Origin: Polytrichum commune
Lineage: Eukaryota > Streptophyta > Polytrichopsida > Polytrichales > Polytrichaceae
Assembly: GCA_950295325.1 (NCBI GenBank)
Contig: OX485807.1
Span: forward strand, 1,492,501-1,556,500
DNA: 64,000 nt
Reading direction: 5' to 3'
Both the position numbers and the translations under genes were made by a program. Shown here in pieces: positions 1 to 11,144 of the stretch (its first letter is position 1; each line of letters starts with the position of its first letter). The notes beneath the pieces are model-generated. The model worked only from the letters and a program-made list of their open reading frames with translations, searched no databases and was not told the DNA's origin.

Positions 1-3000
1 AGTATTATATTGTTATTTATAATATTAATAAACTCTTAGGGCATGTTGCAAGAATTTAATTGATTGGTGACATATTTGTTTGTAATTAGTTTATTTTATT
101 TTTTATAGTCAAAGATCACAATTCACACTAAAACTGTAGTATATAGTGAGGTTGTTATCTAGTTGCATGTGCAAACTAACATTCAAAACCCATGCAAAAA
201 GTCATGCCATGTGCTATCCCTCCCTCCCCCTGTGAATTTACTAAATATTTAAAGATAAATCTCTCAACTCAAATGAAAGTAGAAATAGTACATGATTTGA
301 TAATAAGTACATGTATTTCATATTTAAACTCTTCCTACGGGAATGATGTATGAATGGGCCTCCTATGTCAATGAAGTGGAAAATGGGGTCGCATCTCATT
401 TGAGCCAATGACATTTACATAAGTTTGAAGTAGATTGTGTCCCTATAGTCACAAGAGTGGCTCCAATCACAGATAGTACAATCCACGGTCTTGAGCAAAA
501 CAACTTCACAAATTCAAACCGAGGCTTATTTCTTCTTTGCCCTACATATTTATTCACTTTTGTCAACAATAAGAAAAACTCCTCTGTCACAAAGGGGTCA
601 TTTATATTACTGTAAATAGTTTTCTACATGACTAAAACATTATCATGCGTGCCAACATTTACCTCTATAACACCCCACTTTACTAAAAGCTCGACGTCGT
701 CAATAGTTTTCATGAGATTTTCCATAAGATTTGTGTAACTTCTAGCACAACATTTCGAATGACCATATGTCACTTCGTCATGCACCACAAGATTGCCAAA
801 ATATCTCTCAGTTGTCTCATACATACAAAAAAAAAGGAATCCATAAGCAACCTCTTTCAAATGATATATCTTCGAAACATGTGAACTCCTTGCCTTTTAT
901 CCGCACTCCACATGCCTCCAAATAAGTGGCTGAAGGTACACTCTGACAATCATAATCATGGCGTCCATGTGAATCTCCACACAAGATGCGGTAGGCCTTA
1001 TCCAGAATGTGGAGGCCAGCTTCCAACTTACCACCTTCTAGTTGTAACCATTTCTCCATCCTTTGCTTGAAAATGGTCTCACTTTCAGCCTGGGAAATCC
1101 CAGGCCTGTCAAAATATGCCCGCTTCACACAGTTCCCAACATTCCGTCCTTGCCATTGTTCATGCTCCCATGCTTCAATGAACTCGCAACCCCCCGTCCT
1201 CGGAATGCGGACCACTCTCTCCAACAACACCATGAAGATCTGGTTCTCAACCAAATAGAAATCAGACCACCATAAGTCCTCCAAATACACACGCATCACC
1301 TGGGTTTCCATCACTTTCTGCAACGACGGGCTCAAGCTTTCAATTCCTCCAGCCCACCATTGCATCCATATAACCAGGAAAAGCGCATCCAAAGTCAGAA
1401 GGCACCTTATATCCGCAATGCTGTGCGATTTTGCATGAGGGTTATGACCATACACTGCTTCCCAATGGCTCTTCTCCTCTCTGACTACATCTTCGCAAAA
1501 CTCATCCCATCTGTCTCCTGTCAGACTTAATGCTCTTGCTACTTGGATTTTAAAGCGTTCGGTACCATCAGTTTAAAGTATATCAGGGGCGCGATTGTGT
1601 AGCCCAAATCGCCAAGTCTTGGGATCAAAGTGATCGCTGCCGGTCCTCATGAAATCAGGTACCTTCCAACACACCAGTTCTGAGAGATTGTTGGAATCAT
1701 CTCTCTCAAGCGCATCGTGGACCCGACAAATCCAACTCGCGGGTTCAGTTCCCGTATGTGTTTCAAGCCCGACTTCATCGGCCGCAGTGTCAACTTGAGG
1801 GATTAAATTAGTGGACTCTTTTCCCATATGCGTTTCGAGCTCGACGATTTCAAGCGTAGTGCTGATTTGAAGAATCAAACATTTTGCAGGTCCAGTGTTC
1901 ATATTCTCTGACAAATAATTCCTTGTGGTCTGAAAACTTTGCAAATCCTTACGCCTTGGGGATCTCCAATGTGGTACCCAGTGTGTTGCTGTGAACTAGT
2001 GAGGCTCCTATTAGATACCATTACACAAATGTCCGTAGAATTTTCAGGTTCATGGCATGAGGAATGTTCAGCCTACATAAGAAAGGTGCTAGGCTTCCAG
2101 TTAACATTCTGCATATGTTCACAAAGATGTTGGTATAGACATTAGAAGGTGGATTGCGGAAACTATGTAAAAGTTGAAGAAATCAGCGAGACTTTCAAAA
2201 ATCGAGAATAACTCGCTACCTACACATTACGAAAAAAAATTCACATTGGCAAAGGAAATGTATGTATAACAACGCAACATTGTTACAACGTTCGTTACTA
2301 ATGCTTTTGCAACACTTTTCGTGCTCTATTTTTCTGGATACAAGTCCTTAAAAGTTCTTGCATTCCAAGAATATGTGTTGGAATTGGATTGCAATGCCAC
2401 TCTGTACAACCGTTAAAACGGGATGAGTAATCCTCCCACCGGCAGTTGCACGCTTGATTGCATCGATTCAAAACTTTTGTTTGAACCTATCGAAGTTCAC
2501 AATGACATATTTGTTCATATTCCTGGGTCCCAATATAAGTTGCCAGCCACAAAAATACCATCAATATCTTTGTGACATACATGAGGATTGACTATTATCA
2601 GAAAATTGCCAAAAGTGACTCGGTTTCTAGAACATTTTACCCTCCCAAGTATGCAAACCGCAAGCCCGGAGATCCTTGAAAGGGGAAGCAGAGAGGACCT
2701 CATGTAAACAACTTGAGCCGCACACATCTACAATGTCAAATGGGACTAGAAGTATCGGAAGATTACGGACAGATAAGAGTGCATCAAACAGCTCTACAAA
2801 TCATCCGCAACAAGGATGCAAAGGCAACCCAAACACCTCGAGATGCAGTTTTAAATGACCTCAAAGGATGACTAGAATATCAGGATTGACATTAAACGAA
2901 AAAAACAGGACCTTTATAAATCTTTGCACAGCTATTCAAGCACAAGTGCAAGGAGTAGATAGGCCATACCTGATCGAACAACCTAGCGCCGGTCACTGAA

Positions 3001-3330
3001 AACCTTCGATCCTGTGTAAACCAGCTTGAATTAAACGAGGATTAATCAACGTGGCTCCAGGTAGGTGAAGTCGGAGGGGCTCTGCAAGAATGAGGACTCT
3101 GCACGACACCCTTTAGGATGTGACTCACGTGAAGTAGTGGGAAAGACACTCGCTTCACATTGGGAAAAATGTCGATTGAGAGCGGTAGACGCTCTTGCAC
3201 ACAAATGCCAATGCGAGACTAAAATATATGACAGCAAGTGTGCCGCCAAGAAGCAAGGAAGAAACACATATTGTAGTGGTTACACGATTCGTAGGAAGTG
3301 CAACTGTCGCCTGATATAGTGGTCAACGCC
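1..3330 (-). repeat. DUF247 segmental duplication unit, copy A
   Basis: The stretch aligns by eye with 16350-19850 (copy B) and 58500-62200 (copy C). The 3' flank (around 40-400), the gene body and about 1.3 kb upstream of the gene all match. Shared landmarks are the 'gggcatgttgcaagaatt' text downstream of the gene and 'gacagcaagtgtgccgcc' near 3230. Copy A is the most decayed and its gene is broken. The upstream 2150-3330 holds no other gene that I recognise. The unit ends where the hAT element begins. Confidence 0.8.
396..1944 (-). pseudogene. DUF247 family pseudogene (unit A)
   Basis: This is a broken relative of the two intact DUF247 genes in the window. The N-terminal part reads 'WICRVHDAL' and 'VCWKVPDFMRTGSDHFDPK'; the C-terminal part reads 'LLVKWGVIEVNVGTHDN' and the membrane tail 'PWIVLSVIGATLVTIGT'. 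Four lesions are visible against the intact copies: a CAA-to-TAA stop near 1574; a shift at an A9 run (827-835) where the intact copies read AAAAGAACG; a TGG-to-TAG stop at 624-626; and a small insertion near 430-440 that shifts the last residues. The N-terminus also lacks about 20 residues that the intact copies carry after 'MQSFQT'. Family identity is firm; loss of function is inferred from the lesions. Confidence 0.85.
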
Positions 3331-3349
3331 TTTCGGGGTTGTCATGGTG

Positions 3350-3357
3350 GTTTGGGG
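3350..3357. repeat. 8-bp target site duplication of hAT element (left)
   Basis: GTTTGGGG lies directly before the left tip CAGCG and recurs directly after the right tip at 7310-7317. Eight base pairs is the diagnostic length for hAT insertions. Confidence 0.93.
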
Positions 3358-3377
3358 CAGCGTATATGTTTGACAAA
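3358..3377 (+). repeat. hAT left terminal inverted repeat
   Basis: The outer 20 bp, starting CAGCGTATATGTTTGAC, match the reverse complement of 7290-7309 with two mismatches. Confidence 0.88.
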
Positions 3378-3434
3378 GTTTTTGCAAGTTTTTCTCTTTT
3401 GACACGCAAAAACTTGCACAAAAAAAAAATGCAC

Positions 3435-3444
3435 GTCAATTGAC
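3435..3444. promoter_or_regulatory. Subterminal palindrome GTCAATTGAC, copy 1 (candidate transposase site)
   Basis: A perfect 10-bp palindrome inside the left end. It recurs at 3499-3508 and, within 100 bp of the other end, at 7216-7225. hAT transposases usually bind short motifs repeated in subterminal DNA; that this is such a motif is inference. Confidence 0.45.
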
Positions 3445-3498
3445 ACGCACAATCTAGAAATTGACACGTACTGTGACTTGTGAAGAAAAAAACCACAC

Positions 3499-3508
3499 GT
3501 CAATTGAC
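3499..3508. promoter_or_regulatory. Subterminal palindrome GTCAATTGAC, copy 2
   Basis: Second left-end copy of the palindrome, again flanked by 'acac' (ACACGTCAATTGACAC). Confidence 0.45.
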
Positions 3509-3545
3509 ACACTAGAAATTGAAATGACACGTATTACTTGAGTAC

Positions 3546-3551
3546 TATAAA
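3546..3551 (+). promoter_or_regulatory. Candidate TATA box of the hAT transposase gene
   Basis: TATAAA in 'tactataaagtgcag' is followed about 50 bp later by a CA-rich stretch (3600-3630) of the kind often found at plant transcription starts. It lies inside the element, upstream of the transposase. No transcript evidence is available. Confidence 0.4.
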
Positions 3552-3753
3552 GTGCAGCTCAAATATCCGGAAAACATAACCCATAACAGTAGGAGAACTT
3601 CCTACACTCACTCACATACTTAAGTTCAACTTTGCTCTTGCAATTTCCTTTGTAACCGGGAGCTAAGACGGTGATCGGAGAGCGAGACTAACTAGGAACA
3701 TGGCGAGGCAAATGTTTGTATCACCGTGGTGCTTGCACATCCTCCAGTCCATA

Positions 3754-3833
3754 TGAGTTTTTTCTTGCTTCCAACAAATGTGAGTTTTTTCTTGCTTCCA
3801 ACCAATGTGAGTTTTTCTTGCTTCCAACCAATG
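3754..3833. repeat. 27-bp tandem repeat, three copies
   Basis: Three head-to-tail units of 27, 27 and 26 bp of the text 'tgagttttttcttgcttcc' plus 'aaccaatg'. They lie in the 5' non-coding part of the hAT element and generate a spurious repetitive reading frame on the other strand. Confidence 0.9.
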
Positions 3834-4866
3834 TGAGGCCAAAATTACCAAGGCGAGTCAATATACTTCAGAGTTTTCTAGAGGCTACATTGCATGAGAA
3901 GGCAATCATTCAGTTCCCAAGACAAGATATTGTGTTTCTTGTTTTTGGGGAACAATGTCGATTTTCTGTCATGAAATTGTGGTTCTTCGTATTCTGAAGT
4001 AGTTTGTTGCAAATGGGCACACTTGATGGTGGAGTAGTTGGTTGTATAGACTAATAAAACAGCTTCTGAGAGTGACATAGGATACAGTAATTCGCGTAGT
4101 CGAGTCTCTGCTGGTTTGAAATGATTTGAGGTCAGGGACCTTGATTTTTATTAAGAAACACATAACTAGCCTTGACTTTTGATATAGTTTCGCATTTTGT
4201 CCTGATACAATTTGTTCTGATACAGTAGCGCACTTTGTTCTGATACAGTGGAAAGGCTAGTTTTGGAAATTTCACTTTGAATTGTGTAGTTTTTATGATT
4301 GTGAATAAAGTTAATCACTATTTTCCTAATTTGTCTTTGTAATTCGATGCACTGGCGGGATTTCACTCAACATCTGCATATTGAAATTCACATAAGTAGG
4401 GTTTTTTTTTCTATAATGTCAAGCCTTCATGAAGTTGGAAACATAACTTGTGAAAAGGGATGCCAATTTTGTTTGAAGCTTGTTTTTCCTTGGCTAGATT
4501 CATGATGGATTCAATACATAAGTTGGGGTTTATGATTTGTTTACGAAATTCATGTTTCTTAATTTATGAATTGTTTACAAAATTCCACTTTGCATTGTGT
4601 AGTCTTTGTGACTGTGAATAAAATTAATCATTCTATTTTTAATTTGCCTTTGTGATTCTACATACTCAAGGGCGTCACCAACATCACATTGAAATTAGAT
4701 TGTTCAGGATTCTTTTCATGATGTAAAGGCTTTATGAATTTGAAAACATATTGTAGGGGAATTTTCACTGACTTATTATTGGATAAGAATGAAATTTGAA
4801 TGTTGTTTGTTGATGAGTGTATTAAATTTATATGATTAGAATTGAATTATTTTGCAGACATAACAT

Positions 4867-7101
4867 ATGGCTTCTGAAAGTAACAACAACCGTGGAAGAG
4901 CTCGTCAACTTAATTTGAATGAGATTTTTGGTGGAAGAGTGTCTTCTCAATCTTCATTTCAGTCATCTCAACAAACTCCAGGATTTGAACATGAAATTTA
5001 TTCTCTCAACATGAATAATGAGAGTGAATCTCAATCAGATGATGATGTTGGAAATGATGTAATTCGAGAACTTGCTCATGTCATTCCCAATCAACAAAGG
5101 TATCGAAGAGTTTTTAAGGCTTCATGGAAAATTGGTAGGCCATGGTTATTACATTATAGACCAAATGATGGGCCAGCAACAGGTTTTATGAAATGCGTTG
5201 CTTGCCAAGAAATGCGTGTTGAATCCAGATGGGGGACAGGCATTGGTTGCAAAAGTTTACAAAAATCAGTTGTCAAGGTTCATGAAAAGAGTGCTGATCA
5301 CAAACATTCGGTAACTCGTTGGGAGGATATACATTTTCCTCAACGTGCAAATGCACCTCCAGTGATTCAAGGGTTGAATGTCATGATAGATAGAGAACAA
5401 TCAAGAATCATCACTGTGATGAAAGTTTTATATTTTACAGTATGGAATGATCGTTCAATATTGACTTATCAAGATACATGCCAATTGCTTTCACTACTAC
5501 AAACTCCAAATATGCCTGTCAATGATGAATATGGTTCATATACTTCAGGATATGCAGCATTGGAATTTTTATGGGCAATTTCAAAATATCTCAATGATAA
5601 AATTTTATCAGAGGCGCAATCCTCTCCATTTTTTTCTTTGATGATAGATGAAGCCACTGATCGAACTCTTGAACAACATTTGATTGTTTATGTTGTTTAT
5701 TTATCAAATAATGGGAAAGGACCTCATGTTACAAGATTTGTTGAGCTTTTGGCTCTTCGAGATGGTACAGCTGAATCTATGTATCAAGTTGTTACTGGAT
5801 TATTGGAGAAAATGCATTGGATGCCTCTAAAACAAGTAGCTCTAGCCACTGATGGGGCTTCTAGTATGACGGGACATCGTACAGGACTAGCAGCTAGAAT
5901 GCGTGCAGACGTTCCAACTCTCATAAATGTGCATTGTATTGCACATCGTGAGGCTTTAGCTGCAGGAGATGCAACTAGATCTTTTCCAGATTTTCAAATG
6001 TTGGATCGTTTTGCCAACAAAGTTTATGAGTGGGTGGGCCGTAGTACAAATCGACGCAATGAGCTGAAACGATTGTTGAAAGATGTATTTGAAGAAGATT
6101 ATGTAGTGGTTTTACAAATTCATACAGTACGGTGGCTTTCTCGAGGTAATGTTATGACCCGCTTACTACAGTGCATGCCGGCATTATTGGAATTGTTCAG
6201 AGATGAAGAACCACATTGGTATGAGATTATGTGTTCTTTCAAATTTCATTTTTATTTGAACTTACTTGTGGATGTCTTACAAGAGTTGAATAAATTGAAT
6301 ATCAAATTTCAGTATGATATGGTTGATATCACAACTATTAGTGCAACCATCGATATCACCATTTCAATTTTATCACGTCATTTTTTATCCGGGAATGGAC
6401 CTATGTTTGGTCGTACAAGCAAGAATTTGGGAAAATTCTTGAGAGAATCTGCAGAAAATCTTCAATTGAGTTATGAAAATAATACAGGAGATCGTATTAT
6501 TCATGCATTGGCAATTGATGGGCCCAATGAATTACAACAATGTGTATTGTTGGGTGCATCTTATGTGCAAAGAGTTGTTCATGCTTTGAACGATCATTTC
6601 CCAGACCTTCCAATATTCAGTGCGGCCAAACTTTTCAGCCCTCGTAATTATCCAAGCGATGATAGTGACCGAATCACAAATACCGAATTGTGGCTCGAAA
6701 GAATATTGTTGAAGTTTCAATACACTAAAGAAGAGAGTGACATGTGTAAGGGAGAACTCTTGGAATTTACGGAAACACTTCGACATGAGTGTGAGAACAA
6801 AACGATATTTGAGGCTTGGCGCATATGTGGTAGCAATTTGGAATGGCATACAAATTGGCCTAAACTTATGCAACTTTGGCAAAAAATTATACTCATTCCA
6901 TCAAGTATAGCTATTTGTGAGAGAGGATTTTCCAAACAAAATGCAATCAAAAGCCACTTGCGCAATAGGTTGAACTTGAAGACCCTTGATGCTCTTATGC
7001 GGGTTTCTCTCTGTGGGCTTGAAGTGGATGCAATGGATTGGGCTACCATCTTCAACATTTGGAGAAACACGCGAGACCGAAGGATACTTACGCTCGATTG
7101 A
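4867..7101 (+). CDS. hAT-superfamily transposase (744 aa)
   Basis: The enzyme excises and reinserts the element in the nucleus. The N-terminal 75 residues are Ser/Asn/Gln-rich. Residues 85-150 contain a Cys/His set (CVACQEM ... SADHKHS) that fits a degenerate BED-like zinc finger. The RNase-H-like catalytic core starts near residue 255 with 'FSLMIDEATDRTLEQHLIVY', where the Asp is the likely first catalytic residue. It continues with 'ATDGASSMTGHRTG' (second Asp) and 'VHCIAHREALA'. The C-terminal hAT dimerisation region has 'IPSSIAICERGFSKQNAIKS' followed by 'LDALMRVSLCG'. Length is normal for the group that includes ZNF862/KIAA1586-type hAT proteins. The frame has no stop or shift. The start is the first ATG, six bases after a good 3' splice consensus. 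Function is inferred from family motifs. Confidence 0.9.
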   Translation: MASESNNNRGRARQLNLNEIFGGRVSSQSSFQSSQQTPGFEHEIYSLNMNNESESQSDDDVGNDVIRELAHVIPNQQRYRRVFKASWKIGRPWLLHYRPNDGPATGFMKCVACQEMRVESRWGTGIGCKSLQKSVVKVHEKSADHKHSVTRWEDIHFPQRANAPPVIQGLNVMIDREQSRIITVMKVLYFTVWNDRSILTYQDTCQLLSLLQTPNMPVNDEYGSYTSGYAALEFLWAISKYLNDKILSEAQSSPFFSLMIDEATDRTLEQHLIVYVVYLSNNGKGPHVTRFVELLALRDGTAESMYQVVTGLLEKMHWMPLKQVALATDGASSMTGHRTGLAARMRADVPTLINVHCIAHREALAAGDATRSFPDFQMLDRFANKVYEWVGRSTNRRNELKRLLKDVFEEDYVVVLQIHTVRWLSRGNVMTRLLQCMPALLELFRDEEPHWYEIMCSFKFHFYLNLLVDVLQELNKLNIKFQYDMVDITTISATIDITISILSRHFLSGNGPMFGRTSKNLGKFLRESAENLQLSYENNTGDRIIHALAIDGPNELQQCVLLGASYVQRVVHALNDHFPDLPIFSAAKLFSPRNYPSDDSDRITNTELWLERILLKFQYTKEESDMCKGELLEFTETLRHECENKTIFEAWRICGSNLEWHTNWPKLMQLWQKIILIPSSIAICERGFSKQNAIKSHLRNRLNLKTLDALMRVSLCGLEVDAMDWATIFNIWRNTRDRRILTLD

Positions 7102-7215
7102 TTTTTATTATTTTTGTTACAAATAAAGTTTGTTTTATTATTATTCAAAATATTAGTTTTCTAAAATATTGTGTAAGCCAAAAATTGAGGTGACATTTTG
7201 AAATAAAATGTAGAT

Positions 7216-7225
7216 GTCAATTGAC
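7216..7225. promoter_or_regulatory. Subterminal palindrome GTCAATTGAC, copy 3 (right end)
   Basis: Right-end copy of the palindrome seen twice at the left end, 84 bp from the right tip. This makes it a two-ended feature of the element. Confidence 0.45.
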
Positions 7226-7289
7226 ATTCATTTTTTTTTTTGAAAACGTCACGTGACACTTTGGATTTGAGGTTGAACGTCACATGAAA

Positions 7290-7309
7290 TTTGTCAAACA
7301 TACACCCTG
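7290..7309 (-). repeat. hAT right terminal inverted repeat
   Basis: The inverted sequence begins CAGGGTGTATGTTTGAC and matches the left tip in 18 of 20 positions. Confidence 0.88.
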
Positions 7310-7317
7310 GTTTGGGG
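7310..7317. repeat. 8-bp target site duplication of hAT element (right)
   Basis: GTTTGGGG, identical to 3350-3357. Confidence 0.93.
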
Positions 7318-8010
7318 CAGACATTAAGTCCCCCCATACGAACTATGGGGGATGTCAGATCCGGGCTGGGGCAACCGCCCGTCCAAAAAATCTGGATTTT
7401 TTGGACCCGACCGAAAACTGTTGCCCGCCCGTCCGATTTCGAAAAAACCATTGCCCTTGCATTCTTGAAGGCCACTTACTCACAAATCCCATATTGAGTG
7501 CACTTCACCTTCAAGGGCCAAAATCCAATATATATGTTCACTTCCATTGAGTAAATAAGCAATTGACTGGGGTTTCATTATCAAAGTGAAACCGTCAATA
7601 AAACATGTAATTATCTTGGAAGTCAAAAATATTACAAAACCCTCACTAGCACTGAGGTTATAATTTTTGTGACTCACAATTTGAAATCGTCTTTGTCATT
7701 CTAAAATGACACTTAAATTTACTGTGTTGATTTAGTTAGGGTTGTCTATGACGACGTCATGACGGTGTCGTGCCGTCATGACGTGTCGTGTCGTGACAGA
7801 CCCCTCCGTCACGACACAATAGGGTCCACGTAGGGTCAACCTAGGGGGAAGCTAGTAGGGTGGGTAAAATACTTACCTTCTTGCCAAGGTGGCATCCTAT
7901 GTGGCAGAAAAGGCCGACGTGGACGTGGATATGTCAGCGCCAGGTAAACCATTTTGCCATTCTGTTTATCATTCTGTTAAAATCAAAGTAGTAAAATATG
8001 ACTAAGGAGG

Positions 8011-8136
8011 TTGTGGGGCGGACGGGGGCGGACGGGGGTGGGGCAGACGGGGGAGGGGAGGGGGGTGGGCGGATGGGGAGGGGTGGACGGGGAGGGGCGG
8101 ACGGGGGGGGTAGGGAGGGGTGGACCAGGGGGGGGG
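8011..8136 (+). repeat. G-rich minisatellite (GGGGCGGACGGGGG type)
   Basis: Irregular tandem copies of ggcggacggggg/gggtggacgggg. The strand asymmetry (almost no C except in 'gacg') could allow G-quadruplex formation. It lies inside the MULE-like element between its two arms. Confidence 0.85.
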
Positions 8137-8138
8137 GA

Positions 8139-8470
8139 TTTTCATTTTTTTTTGGAAATTTTAAGACATAGTCTCGGTTTTTGTGCTCTCAAAAAATCAT
8201 ATGAATTCCAAAATGCGTTCTTGGTGTCCACGGATAGGTAATGAAGTCCTCTATACAAATATGAAATAACATTTGTACTGCAAGAGAATGTGAGACCGCA
8301 ATTCTATGCTGTTCGCTGGAATCAGCACCTTTTCACTTTTTTTTGAAATTTTAAGACATAGTCTCGGTTTTTTGGCTCTCAAAAAATCATATGAATTTCA
8401 AAAAATGAGTTCTTGGTGTCCACGGATAGGTAATGAAGTCCTCTATACAAATATGAAATAGCATTTGTAC
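8139..8470. repeat. 140-bp direct repeat pair
   Basis: 8139-8279 and 8331-8470 share about 140 bp of near-identical text (for example 'agacatagtctcggttttt' and 'cacggataggtaatgaagtc'). The spacing is about 192 bp. No coding potential. Confidence 0.85.
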
Positions 8471-8489
8471 TAATTTTTAGTATTTCTAT

Positions 8490-8940
8490 TTTGAAGTATT
8501 TAAGTTAATGCCTTCTACTTTCACAAGTATTTATACACACTCACACTCAAATTAAGTGTGATTGAATGTAATCAAGCTTTCTAAGCCAACTAAGCCTAAT
8601 TAGGCCCCATTAAATCATAAATTGTGCTTACCAAACTTAGTAAGCCTAAGTATATTTATAAAATGTGCTTACTTGAAGTAAGCATGATTTTATTCAGATA
8701 TGAGAAATGATGTGCTCAATTACACCTGTTTAGGCTTTATTACATATGATTAGGTTAAATGCACTTACTTGCATTTAATCCGGCTTAATTAGTTCCAAAG
8801 TGTGAATACTTGCAGAAACTTAGGCCTTCCCCTCAACTACCTTCAATTATGGTTATTTATGCTTAATCACATAAGACACTTAATTACTTTAAATGTGAAT
8901 GAATACTTCTGAAAGTGGGAGGCATTAATTAAAAAATCTA
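8490..8940. repeat. AT-rich palindromic core repeat, copy 1
   Basis: It starts 'ttaatgccttctactttcac' and ends with the inverted 'tgaaagtgggaggcattaat'. Imperfect inverted halves are rich in TTAAGTGTGA/TCACACTTAA and 'cttaattag' motifs. Related cores lie at about 23590-24060, 39640-40030 and 62481-62883. Confidence 0.7.
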
Positions 8941-9439
8941 TAAAAGAAAATATACTCATATTAAAACAACAATTTTAGTTTCATTCTAGAAGGAAAAAAT
9001 ACTCTTTCAAATGGTAAATCACAAAAATTATAATTTCGATGCTAATGAGGACTTTGTAATATTTTTAACTTCCATAGTTAATTACATGCTTTATTGACAA
9101 TTTCACTTCAAAAATGAAATCCCAACCAATCACTTATTTACTAAGTGGAAGTGAACATATGTATTGGATTTTGGATCTTGAAGATGAAGTGCACTCAATA
9201 TGAGTTATAATATTATGGACAAATAACCTTTAAGAATGGAGGGGCAAACTTTTTTGAAGTTGGACAGGGTGGGCACTAGTGTTCGGTAGGGATTTGAACT
9301 TTCATATTTGTTTTGGGGTTGGCCGGGGGTGCCAGATTGCGGGCCCTAGCCCCTATCCACCTCTCTTGAAAGTTCGTAGGGGGAGGTTTAGCATCCACCC
9401 TTTTTCTATTTATGGGTGAAATTTGGGGGGGAGGAGTGA

Positions 9440-10560
9440 AACTAAGGGAAACACAAACTATAGTATGGTACTTATAAATCTTGTTAAATATATGTGAGAT
9501 CCAAAAATTACATAAGAGACGGACTCCAATTTAGTTTTATAGGATTTCATAGATATCAAAATTTAAGACACTTGTCCCCATCACTGGATGAAAGCACGTG
9601 TAGAATGTCAAAGGCAACCGAATTAGATATGGCATTTTTGTTGTATGTCTCATAGTTGGGTTCGATGTCCACATAGTTGACTCTCCTATAATGATAATTG
9701 TAAGTGTTTTGCACAAACTTCAACTTGTTTCCAACCCAATCTTGATCAACTTTGCTGCAACCTTAAAACTTAGCAATTCCATACTCATAAATCCAATATG
9801 TTATGTGTAGGTGGGTATATGCTATTAGATCAACAAGTCCATGTTATTAAACTAGTTGGAATAACTAACTGCTCAAAAAGTTATTAGACTCATAAGTAAT
9901 GATCCAATCGAATGGGTACATAACAATTGTGGATCTACTTCGATATGAATGGTTGCGAATTGGACATGTGTGTAATGTTTCATTGTGAAGGAAGTGTGGG
10001 ATGGATGGAAGATGTGTATGGGATCTCCATTGGTGAGAGCTTGTGGGTTTGTGGCTCCATATTGTGCTAGTTTTTTAGTTATATGGTTATGTTGGATGCA
10101 CATGTGGAATCTCATTTTGATGAAACAACAATGGGTGGCTATGTACAACAATATGGTGTAGAACTACAGCGAGGAGGTGGCTTGAATGATGTCAGTGAGC
10201 TGATGTAGAATTGCGATACATTGCATGAAGATAGGGGGGAATGTGGCTATCCATGAAATTTTCTGTAAATAAGTGGGATTGGAGGATAGTATTGAATGTG
10301 TGCATGTCTGTGAATTCATCTGATAAGTTGTTTTGGTGGTCAACGAATCATGCCCTTTTTGTTTGTGTTTTGGATAATTCAGTGTATCCGTATCCAACCA
10401 TGTTGGAAGCCACACATACCATTATGGAGCCATCAATGAATTGGCTTAGTGAGACGATGAATTTTGGTGTCCAAATTCAAGTGAAGGGGGTCAACAACTT
10501 TCCAACTTTTGGAAATTTTGGGTTGAATGTCATTTGGTGAGAATAGGTTGGCGATGCGTT
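9440..10560. repeat. Segmental duplication, partner of 24425-25260
   Basis: Closely matches 24425-25260. Shared text includes 'actatagtatggtacttata', 'cccatcactggatga' and 'gtgtatgggatctccattgg'. The copy here is longer by about 150 bp around 9790-9940. Several short frames exist but none has a recognisable domain, and none is conserved in frame between the copies. Confidence 0.8.
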
Positions 10561-11144
10561 GCGGTGCCTAGAGAGGGGGGGGACCGTTGGGAATGATGGA
10601 CTAGGGCCAAAAACAAGATAAAGTGAACAAAAGTTTTACCTTGCTAGTGTAGAGGCACAAGTGGCCACATTTCATCGTTCTAGTACTCAAACAATAATAA
10701 TGATTTAAATTGAAGTTAGTAATAAGGTGGGTAGTGATGAGTTCAAGAGTATATTTGCAAACTACACGATTTACATCCATAAAAGTAGATTCTAAAGTTT
10801 GTAGAATCTATTTCATTTAATTGTTGGTTTTTGGAAAGTGAGGGTGAAGTAGACCTTAAGAAAATGTATTTTGCTTAAGAACTTGTGGCCCATCAATGAA
10901 CAACATGATCTTGCTCAATACTTAAACTATACACACAAATCTTAACAAATTCGGAAATGAAGTAGGTTTGAGCTCAAATCCACCACTCAATTTAGGATCT
11001 ATTTCATATGTATCTCCATAACATTAATATGTACAAATTTTGTAATATCCTAGTTCAAACCCATTGGAGGGCTCCATGGTCTTGAAACAACATTTTGTAT
11101 AGAATTGAACCTACATCCCTTACTATATATGAAAATTGTATCAC
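10561..11144. other. No feature recognised
   Basis: AT-rich non-coding DNA. No domain, RNA gene or element end could be recognised on either strand. Confidence 0.5.

Larger units (their letters stand above)
3358..7309 (+). mobile_element. Complete autonomous hAT-superfamily DNA transposon
   Basis: A 3952-bp element bounded by perfect 8-bp duplications (GTTTGGGG at 3350-3357 and 7310-7317). Its imperfect terminal inverted repeats begin CAGCG on the left and CAGGG on the inverted right end, as hAT ends do. It carries one uninterrupted transposase frame at 4867-7101. The 5' 1.5 kb holds a candidate promoter, a 27-bp tandem repeat and AT-rich DNA that may be a 5'-UTR intron, since 'ttattttgcag' lies just before the start codon. 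The palindrome GTCAATTGAC occurs near both ends. Perfect duplications and an open frame suggest a fairly recent insertion. It landed in the extreme left tip of the MULE-like element that starts at 7316. Confidence 0.93.
7316..9399. mobile_element. Non-autonomous long-TIR MULE-like element, copy 1
   Basis: The two ends are long inverted repeats. The left arm (about 7316-7700) matches the reverse complement of about 8995-9399: 'actcacaaatcccatattgag' against 'ctcaatatgag', and 'tgtgactcacaatttgaaa' against 'ttcaaatggtaaatcac'. The tips (ggcagacattaagtccccc, and inverted ggtggatgctaaacctcccc) resemble the tip of the 12-kb MULE at 26439 (ggaggacgctaaacacccc). There is no coding capacity. The interior holds a G-rich minisatellite, a 140-bp direct repeat and the AT-rich palindromic core shared with three other loci. 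No target duplication could be found, so the insertion is old or its edges are decayed. Confidence 0.75.

Noticed and set aside
7316-9399. Target site duplication for the MULE-like copies 1 and 2
   Set aside because: I compared 9-10 bp on each side of both copies and found no convincing match, so none is claimed.
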